From Paenibacillus sp. (GTDB lineage Bacteria > Bacillota > Bacilli > Paenibacillales > Paenibacillaceae), in the NCBI GenBank assembly GCA_029256665.1, contig JAQSXN010000054.1:1-11856 (forward strand): 11,856 bases of DNA. The letters are read 5' to 3'. A program made the translations under genes and the position numbers. Below are positions 7,930 through 11,856 of the stretch, piece by piece. The notes under the pieces were generated by a model. It saw only the letters and a list, made by a program, of their open reading frames with translations, was not told the origin of the DNA and made no database searches. The first letter of the stretch is position 1, and every line of letters starts with the position of its first letter.

Positions 7930-8505
7930 TTAACTTTTGGCCGTGGAGGAAACCAGTTTCTCCGATACCGAGACCCACTCTTCCGACCCGGAAAGCTTCA
8001 TATAGAACCGAATCTTGTATTTGCCCGTCGCGTCGAATTTATAATCGAATTCATCGGTCACAAACCAGAAGGAATCATTGTTATTCGTCACGTTCTCGCT
8101 TTGAATGAACCGCTCTTTGCCGAATGGATCCTCGATTGTCACTTTGACGGCGGATAAATCGGTTTTGACGTTGTCGATCTGGGAGAACACCTTGATCTTG
8201 CCTTGATATCCCTTGTTCACGCCTCCGAACGTCGAATTCTTATCGTTGTAGAGAAACATGTGAACGTTAGGTTTGTAAATCACGGCCCGCTTGTTGTCGT
8301 CATCCCATCTAACGACGGCTCCGAGCGCTTCCGCAACCTGACGCAGCGGCAAATACGTTTTGCCGTCTTGCAGCACGCCGCCCTCATCCTGTTCGATGCC
8401 GTTAATGACGACGCGCACTTTCTGGGACACGGCGTCCGCGAATATCATCGTGCCGCCCCATAACGACAGCAGCATCGCCATAATCGCAATTTTCCTGAAC
8501 CTCAT
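7930..8505 (-). CDS. Secreted protein with one copper-amine-oxidase-type stalk domain
   Basis: A 191-residue exported protein. A signal peptide is clear: MRFRK, a hydrophobic core (IAIMAMLLSLWGGTMIF) and a likely cut near ADA. Residues about 30-80 form one stalk domain of the PF07833 type (VVINGIEQDEGGVLQDGKTY, then the diagnostic YLPLRQVAEALGAVVRWDD and a closing strand AVIYKP). The rest (about 80-185) is rich in short strands (VKVTIEDPFGKERF, FWFVTDEFDYKFDATGKYKI) and may be an immunoglobulin-like or other beta domain; I do not recognise it. Such stalk domains are very common in Paenibacillaceae cell-surface proteins and are not themselves enzymes. The ATG at 8505 has GGGGG 11 bases upstream. 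An in-frame ATG at 8523 would add six residues, but its AGGCGG site touches the start codon. The upstream 8524-8669 stretch is AT-rich and has TTGACA on the - strand at 8619-8624, without a well-spaced -10. Confidence 0.85.
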   Translation of the reverse strand: MRFRKIAIMAMLLSLWGGTMIFADAVSQKVRVVINGIEQDEGGVLQDGKTYLPLRQVAEALGAVVRWDDDNKRAVIYKPNVHMFLYNDKNSTFGGVNKGYQGKIKVFSQIDNVKTDLSAVKVTIEDPFGKERFIQSENVTNNNDSFWFVTDEFDYKFDATGKYKIRFYMKLSGSEEWVSVSEKLVSSTAKS

Positions 8506-8669
8506 CGCTGCATAAACCCCCATCCGCCTATTCTGGATGTAAGTTTATACTCGCGCCATTTATAAAAGTTGCGCTCGATTCTATCATTTTTATATACAAA
8601 ATCATAAATATATTCAATTGTCAAATGCTGTTGAAACATGCGCTTGCCTGGGAAATAGACGAATGGAAA

Positions 8670-8876
8670 TTACCCGTAGGTTCTCGTTAATATGCAAGGC
8701 ACTCCTTTGCCTACGGCGCCAGGCTCCTGCATGCGGGCCAAGTAATTCATCCCCTTGGCGCAAGGCGTTTTGCACACCCTGCATGTCTCGGACAACACCA
8801 GCTTATATTGAACCTGCTTCCGATCGCTGACCGTTTGTTTTTTTTTCGCCGTTTTTCCTTTTCCGCCTTTACTCAT
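8670..8876 (-). CDS. Small four-cysteine, Lys-rich hypothetical protein
   Basis: A 68-residue protein that I do not recognise. The N-terminus is strongly basic (MSKGGKGKTAKKKQTVSDRK). The rest holds four cysteines, C32, C35, C39 and C61, as C-x2-C-x3-C followed 21 residues later by a Cys, which suggests one bound zinc. A basic tail plus a zinc knuckle would fit nucleic-acid or ribosome contact, but this is inference. The ATG at 8876 is chosen because the protein reads naturally from it and a purine-rich stretch (AAAGGGTGGGG) precedes it. The open frame continues upstream to 9371, but that part is antisense to the hydrolase gene and not coding. It is divergent from the hydrolase gene with a 153-base gap in which I could not pick clear promoters. 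The stalk-domain gene follows 164 bases later on the same strand. Confidence 0.75.
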   Translation of the reverse strand: MSKGGKGKTAKKKQTVSDRKQVQYKLVLSETCRVCKTPCAKGMNYLARMQEPGAVGKGVPCILTRTYG

Positions 8877-9029
8877 CCCTGCCCCACCCTTTCGCTCGTC
8901 ATCCAGCTTCCACATCGTATGTCGAGGCGAGGAAAGTTGCGCCCAGAAATGGCAAGCTTCCGCAAATTTTGTTACAGTGGTAGAAGCAGCGGCAAGCGGC
9001 CGCCTAATCGCAATAGGAGTGTGATTGAC

Positions 9030-9755
9030 ATGTACATAACGATGCTCGGAACAGGCAGCGCGTTCGCCAAACGATTCAATAATAACAATGCGTTGATCGA
9101 AGCCGGACAAAGCCGCCTGCTCGTCGATTGCGGCATTACCTTGCCGAAGGCGCTGCACGACCAAGAGGTCTCCTTTTCGGAGCTGGATGCGGTTCTTATT
9201 AGCCATATTCACGGCGATCATGTCGGGGGATTGGAGGAGCTCGCGTTTCAAATGATGTTCAAATACGGCCGCAAGCCCGTCCTCTATATCGCGGATACGC
9301 TCGTCGCTCCGCTGTGGGAGCATACGCTGAAGGGCGGTCTCGTGCAAGGCGAGCTGAACGAGCTGGAGCACTTCTTCGAAGTGAGGCCGCTTTCTCCCGG
9401 ACGAACCTATGAGCTATTGCCGGGGATCAAGGTCGAACTCATCAAGACGGATCATATTCCGGGCAAAGACAGCTATTCGTTTATATTCAACGATGCCTTC
9501 TTCTATTCGGCGGATATGAAGTTTAACGCGGAATTGCTTGATTCGCTGGCGGCGCGCGGCATCCATACGATTTATCATGATTGCCAGCTAGAGGCGCCAG
9601 GCGCCGTTCACGCTTGTCTCGACGAGCTGCTTACGCTGCCGAGGGAGCTGCAAGAGCGCACTTGGCTTATGCATTATGGGGACGCCATCGATGATTATCG
9701 AGGTAAAACGGGGGCAATGCGGATCGTGAAGCAGGGCGAGAAACGCGAGATATAA
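9030..9755 (+). CDS. MBL-fold metallo-hydrolase, RNase Z-like
   Basis: A 241-residue cytoplasmic protein of the metallo-beta-lactamase fold. It opens with the typical beta strand and glycine turn (ITMLGTGSAFAKRF), then has the metal-binding motif H59-x-H61-x-D63-H64 (SHIHGDHVGG). Further ligands are likely to be H142 (TDHIPG), D162 (YSADMKF) and H215 (LMHYGD), so both metal sites look intact. Relatives include RNase Z and several phosphodiesterases; this protein is shorter than typical RNase Z (about 307 residues) and I see no clear exosite arm, so a different phosphodiester or small-molecule substrate is more likely. The ATG at 9030 lies 10 bases after AGGAG (9015-9019). A GTG at 9021 is too close to that site. 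It is divergent from the four-cysteine protein gene and ends at a short hairpin. Confidence 0.92.
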   Translation: MYITMLGTGSAFAKRFNNNNALIEAGQSRLLVDCGITLPKALHDQEVSFSELDAVLISHIHGDHVGGLEELAFQMMFKYGRKPVLYIADTLVAPLWEHTLKGGLVQGELNELEHFFEVRPLSPGRTYELLPGIKVELIKTDHIPGKDSYSFIFNDAFFYSADMKFNAELLDSLAARGIHTIYHDCQLEAPGAVHACLDELLTLPRELQERTWLMHYGDAIDDYRGKTGAMRIVKQGEKREI

Positions 9756-9792
9756 CGTCCGTACGCCAAACAACCCCGTTGGGTCAGCGAAT

Positions 9793-9818
9793 GACGACAG
9801 GCTTGCGTTCCTGTCGTC
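9793..9818. terminator. Weak hairpin between convergent genes
   Basis: GACGACAGG (9793-9801) pairs with CCTGTCGTC (9810-9818) around an 8-base loop. It lies 38 bases after the hydrolase stop and 50 bases from the stop of the minus-strand DUF3892 gene. No good T run follows on either strand, so activity as a terminator is uncertain. Confidence 0.45.
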
Positions 9819-9867
9819 TATTGCTTGATCCCGAACGGAGTTGCTGCAGCTTCCTATGAAATCCGGT

Positions 9868-10110
9868 CTAGAACAGCGGAAGCTGATCCAAATTGTTGGA
9901 CGGATCACCGTCGGCGTCTCCGCGCAGATAGGTTTCCCCGTCCTTGCCTTTAAATGTGTTGACGCCTGCGATCCGGCCGGCTTGTACTTCCTGCAACGCC
10001 GTCTGGTAATCGAGCTGCCTGCCCGAAGACGTCTGGAAGGCGGTCAAATCGCCGTCGCCGTTTTTTTGCACCGCTACGATCGTTTCTCTTGCTTGCCCGT
10101 TTTGTTCCAT
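9868..10110 (-). CDS. DUF3892 family small protein
   Basis: An 80-residue soluble protein that fills the whole DUF3892 family length. I recognise ETIVAVQKNGDGDLTAFQTS near the start, the central YQTALQEVQAGRIAGVNTF, and the conserved ending YLRGDADGDPSNNLDQLP. The family is small, widespread in Firmicutes and of unknown function. The ATG at 10110 has a strong ribosome site (GGGAGGAG) 9 bases upstream, so a well translated gene is expected. It lies 65 bases downstream of the 49-residue membrane protein gene on the same strand and could share a transcript with it. Confidence 0.9.
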   Translation of the reverse strand: MEQNGQARETIVAVQKNGDGDLTAFQTSSGRQLDYQTALQEVQAGRIAGVNTFKGKDGETYLRGDADGDPSNNLDQLPLF

Positions 10111-10175
10111 TATCGCTCGCTCCTCCCGAAGATAGACTGTCGGTACGGAACTAGCATGCCTCGGCGCGCGCGGAT

Positions 10176-10325
10176 TTATTCCTTCATCTTCCTTTGCCAG
10201 ACATAAGGCTCGTCATACGTCCACGAATCCCGATTCATAAATGCCGCCAGCAGAGCGATCAACGTCCCCACTATGCCGAACATGCCGATTAGCCAAATGG
10301 ATAATATCGCGTAACCCGATGCCAT
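10176..10325 (-). CDS. Small single-span membrane protein
   Basis: A 49-residue protein that I do not recognise. Residues about 5-30 form one long hydrophobic helix (YAILSIWLIGMFGIVGTLIA and on), followed by a polar, aromatic tail (NRDSWTYDEPYVWQRKMKE) with basic residues at the very end. A single-span protein with the tail exposed to cytoplasm or exterior is likely. The ATG at 10325 has an excellent AGGAGGG site 7 bases upstream, which is the main reason to believe in the gene. The frame continues open to 10400 without a ribosome site, so the longer form is unlikely. Confidence 0.78.
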   Translation of the reverse strand: MASGYAILSIWLIGMFGIVGTLIALLAAFMNRDSWTYDEPYVWQRKMKE

Positions 10326-10413
10326 CCTATTCCCTCCTCGCGCCTTTTTACTACCATATGCGCGTTCGACAAGGAATAGTAGACGCTTCCAGGAGGCCAT
10401 GACGCAAGCGCCG

Positions 10414-10653
10414 CTACTTGCGTTTTTTATTCGATTTCCTACCCGATATTAACGCCAGAAGTCCTTCTTCGTCGGCATCCCCTTCATCCTCCCGTTTGGC
10501 CAGCAGAAGCGCCCATAACGCAAGCAAATCGCCGATCACGACGACGATGCCGGCGATAATCGCGACATCGTCCGAGGATAACGAAGAAGTGGTTTTGCCC
10601 GATTGCCCGCGATCGGAGGCTTCAGCCCCCCTTTTTTTCCTTGTATTAGCCAT
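10414..10653 (-). CDS. Small single-span membrane protein with charged ends
   Basis: A 79-residue hypothetical protein. The first 28 residues are polar and basic (MANTRKKRGAEASDRGQSGK), residues about 29-51 form one membrane span (DVAIIAGIVVVIGDLLALWA and on), then comes an acidic patch (REDEGDADEE) and a Lys/Arg-rich end (KSNKKRK). I cannot name a family. The ATG at 10653 has only a weak GGGATGGGG site just upstream. It precedes the 49-residue membrane protein gene on the same strand by 88 bases. A strong minus-strand terminator lies about 77 bases in front of its start codon, so it must be transcribed from between 10654 and 10730 or by read-through. Confidence 0.72.
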   Translation of the reverse strand: MANTRKKRGAEASDRGQSGKTTSSLSSDDVAIIAGIVVVIGDLLALWALLLAKREDEGDADEEGLLALISGRKSNKKRK

Positions 10654-10729
10654 GGTGCCCCATCCCGCCCATCATAAAGGTATGATAGCAGTCTATTCAG
10701 ATAGGCCGATATGGTATGGGCGAAATAGC

Positions 10730-10758
10730 AAAAAAACGGGCGGGCAACTTCCCGCCTG
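10730..10758 (-). terminator. Minus-strand intrinsic terminator with no gene directly before it
   Basis: Read on the - strand, CAGGCGGG (10758-10751) pairs with CCCGCCCG (10744-10737), an 8-bp stem with one G-T wobble around a 6-base loop, and is followed directly by seven T (10736-10730). The shape is textbook. The nearest minus-strand gene upstream is the RDD protein gene ending at 11152, beyond a plus-strand gene. It could end a long antisense 3' end of that transcript, or act as an attenuator in front of the gene starting at 10653. Confidence 0.75.
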
Positions 10759-10803
10759 TCGATATTTCACTTACTATATAAATAGGCGGTCTAAAAAGTC
10801 CGT

Positions 10804-10813
10804 AATCCGGATT
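10804..10813. repeat. 10-bp perfect palindrome just before the ribosome site of the His/Gly-rich gene
   Basis: AATCCGGATT is a perfect palindrome ending directly at the GGAGGGG ribosome site. It could be a protein-binding site or a small RNA hairpin affecting translation, but a site this short can arise by chance. Confidence 0.25.
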
Positions 10814-10827
10814 GGAGGGGCAAGGAT

Positions 10828-11121
10828 ATGGAAATATTGTTCGTCGTCTTTATCGTGTTGATCATCGGCATAATCATTGCGGGATCGGGCTCCAAAAGAA
10901 AGTCCCATCATCGCGGCTCATCTTCGGATGGCGGGCATTCGGGGTTTGCGTACGGGGATGACCCGCATCATCGTCATCACCATGGAGGCAACCAGATGGG
11001 CGGACATCACAATGATCACGGTGGAGGACATGGAAGCGGAGATAGCGGAAGCAGCGGTGGTGGAGACGGTGGTGGTGGAGGCGGAGACGGTGGCGGCGGC
11101 GGTGGTGGGGGCGGCGATTAA
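10828..11121 (+). CDS. Membrane-anchored His/Gly-rich low-complexity protein
   Basis: A 97-residue protein. Residues 3-18 are a strongly hydrophobic anchor or uncleaved signal (LFVVFIVLIIGIIIAG), followed by a basic patch (KRK at 23-25). The remainder is low complexity: 12 histidines between residues 27 and 68, with HHRHHH at 47-52 and HHNDHGGGH at 60-68, then a tail after 70 made almost only of Gly, with Ser and Asp. I count 36 Gly in all. Repeated-His segments often bind nickel, zinc or copper; that is a possibility, not a demonstrated function. GGAGGGG 7 bases before the ATG supports the start. Upstream an AT-rich stretch (10770-10785, with TATATAAAT) may hold the -10 region, but I see no good -35. 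No terminator is visible after it; the RDD gene converges 30 bases away. The repetitive tail is prone to length change. Confidence 0.75.
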   Translation: MEILFVVFIVLIIGIIIAGSGSKRKSHHRGSSSDGGHSGFAYGDDPHHRHHHGGNQMGGHHNDHGGGHGSGDSGSSGGGDGGGGGGDGGGGGGGGGD

Positions 11122-11151
11122 AGAACGCCTATCCCCCGCTCCGCCGCAACC

Positions 11152-11646
11152 TTACCCGCGCACGACTTGAGTCCCTGCGATGAAGTCGTGAATGCCGCGT
11201 TTGTCCTCGCGCAGCCCCACCATAAACAAATCAACGATAAAAGCGATCCCCACTGTGACAGCAACGATAATAGCCCAAACTACGTTGCGCATCAACATAT
11301 TGCCGACATGAGGCGGCTCGTTGTTAATGACCCTAATGATCCGGATGCCGCATATTTTTTTGCCGATGGTTTGCCCATTCCAGAAAACGGGCAACAGCAA
11401 CGAATATAGGAAGGATATCATATTCGTAAACCAAGAGTCTGCGGATTCGCCGCCTGTCAATATCAGCGATAGAAGCGCTAGCGGAAGGCCAATAATCAAC
11501 CCGTCCAGAATGATCGCGCCAAATCGGATCCAAAAACCCGCCGGCTCTTTGTAGTAGGGAACATGTTGCCCTCCGTCGTAATAAGATCCGTTATGCGGAT
11601 TGGGATGAAATTGATTTGCGTTGTTCGTATGATTAAAATCCGTCAA
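11152..11646 (-). CDS. RDD family membrane protein
   Basis: A protein of about 164 residues with a polar, His/Asn-rich N-terminal part of about 35 residues and then an RDD domain: the first span begins GFWIRFGAIILDGLIIGLPL with the family Arg and Asp, the second is near ISFLYSLLLPVFW, followed by the typical GKKICGIRIIR loop, and a third at about VWAIIVAVTVGIAFIVDLFM, ending in LREDKRGIHDFIAGTQVV, the conserved closing motif. RDD proteins are of unclear, probably varied, role; some act in ion transport. The start is debatable. An ATG at 11664 has its nearest purine site 14 bases away. The TTG at 11646 has AGGGAG 9 bases upstream (11656-11661), which I prefer. It follows the stop of an upstream partial gene by 28 bases (10 bases if ATG), suggesting an operon. 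Confidence 0.9.
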   Translation of the reverse strand: MTDFNHTNNANQFHPNPHNGSYYDGGQHVPYYKEPAGFWIRFGAIILDGLIIGLPLALLSLILTGGESADSWFTNMISFLYSLLLPVFWNGQTIGKKICGIRIIRVINNEPPHVGNMLMRNVVWAIIVAVTVGIAFIVDLFMVGLREDKRGIHDFIAGTQVVRG

Positions 11647-11674
11647 TCGCGTTCTCTCCCTCATGTGTGAATTG

Positions 11675-11856
11675 TTAGATCCCTGACCTAAAAAAGGTAT
11701 ACTTCATGGGTATGCCGTGCCGCTTGGCCCATAGTTCCAAAGCAGCCAAACAAACATCCTCGTCGTGGCTATCCTTCATTTTAAAGCAATACGTCAGAGG
11801 AATTGCCTTCGACGAGCCAAATCGCTTAAGCCCTATTTTCGGACGGAAGTATCCTC
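11675..11856 (-). CDS. 3' end of an unrecognised gene, cut by the right edge
   Basis: The - strand is open from the right edge to a TAA at 11675-11677, giving the last 59 residues of a protein. The sequence reads plausibly as coding: GYFRPKIGLKRFGSSKAIP, then TYCFKMKDSHDEDVC, then LAALELWAKRHGIPMKYTFF and RSGI at the end, with no low complexity or odd composition. I do not recognise it. The other two - frames have stops within 10 codons of the edge. An open stretch of this length can occur by chance, so the call rests partly on composition and on the tight spacing to the RDD gene downstream. Confidence 0.6.
   Translation of the reverse strand, partial: GYFRPKIGLKRFGSSKAIPLTYCFKMKDSHDEDVCLAALELWAKRHGIPMKYTFFRSGI

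Noticed and set aside
8619..8624. Perfect TTGACA on the - strand upstream of the stalk-domain gene
   Set aside because: No -10 hexamer at 16-18 bases; the closest candidates are at 12 and 22 bases, so it was not listed as a promoter.
8877..9371. Open minus-strand frame extending the four-cysteine protein by 165 residues
   Set aside because: It lies largely antisense to the well-supported hydrolase gene and reads as a shadow. The natural small protein begins at 8876.
10402..10428. Plus-strand terminator-like hairpin (ACGCAAG with CTTGCGT, then six T)
   Set aside because: No plus-strand gene ends before it. The T run is the complement of Lys codons at the end of the minus-strand gene, so coincidence is likely, although weak termination of plus-strand noise is possible.
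11161..11190. Inverted repeat CACGACTT / AAGTCGTG near the end of the RDD gene
   Set aside because: 8-bp stem with a 14-base loop, inside coding sequence and without T runs on either strand, so not called a terminator.

Overview
The window looks like chromosomal DNA of a spore-forming Firmicute of the Paenibacillaceae (Paenibacillus or Cohnella type). This rests on the products (a YktB/DUF1054 protein, a Bacillus-type SpeA arginine decarboxylase, DUF1292 and DUF3892 proteins, a copper-amine-oxidase-type stalk protein), on strong purine-rich Shine-Dalgarno sites, and on a moderately high GC content judged by eye. No rRNA, tRNA, CRISPR array, insertion sequence, integrase or phage gene was seen. 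Genes fill almost everything. The longest gaps are 3885-4100, 5292-5478 and 10654-10827, all under 300 bases and described in the entries.

Left part (1-7500): a yktB-like gene on + (97-759) converges through a strong shared terminator with a large RND exporter gene on - (846-3884). Upstream of the exporter on the same strand is an MFS drug-type exporter (4101-5291) with its own terminator. The MFS gene is transcribed away from speA (5479-6948, +), which has a clear sigma-A type promoter. A small conserved protein of probable DUF1885 type (7013-7429, +) follows speA with its own likely promoter, and the unit ends at a very long perfect hairpin. In B. subtilis speA and yktB are near neighbours (from memory), so the two exporters appear to lie inside an otherwise conserved neighbourhood.

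Middle part (7500-9760): on - are a DUF1292 protein with a His/Cys-rich tail, a secreted protein with one stalk domain, and a 68-residue four-cysteine protein. Divergent from the last is a metallo-beta-lactamase-fold hydrolase of the RNase Z-like type (9030-9755, +).

Right part (9760-11856): a run of small, mostly poorly known proteins. These are a DUF3892 protein, two single-span membrane proteins, a membrane-anchored His/Gly-rich protein on +, an RDD membrane protein, and the 3' end of an unrecognised gene that runs off the right edge. A well-formed minus-strand terminator at 10730-10758 has no obvious minus-strand gene ending at it. It may end an RDD transcript that runs antisense to the His/Gly-rich gene.

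I see no multi-gene system that I would call new with confidence. The points most worth checking are the exporter/arginine decarboxylase arrangement, the orphan terminator with possible antisense overlap, and the cluster of small membrane or metal-binding-looking proteins.
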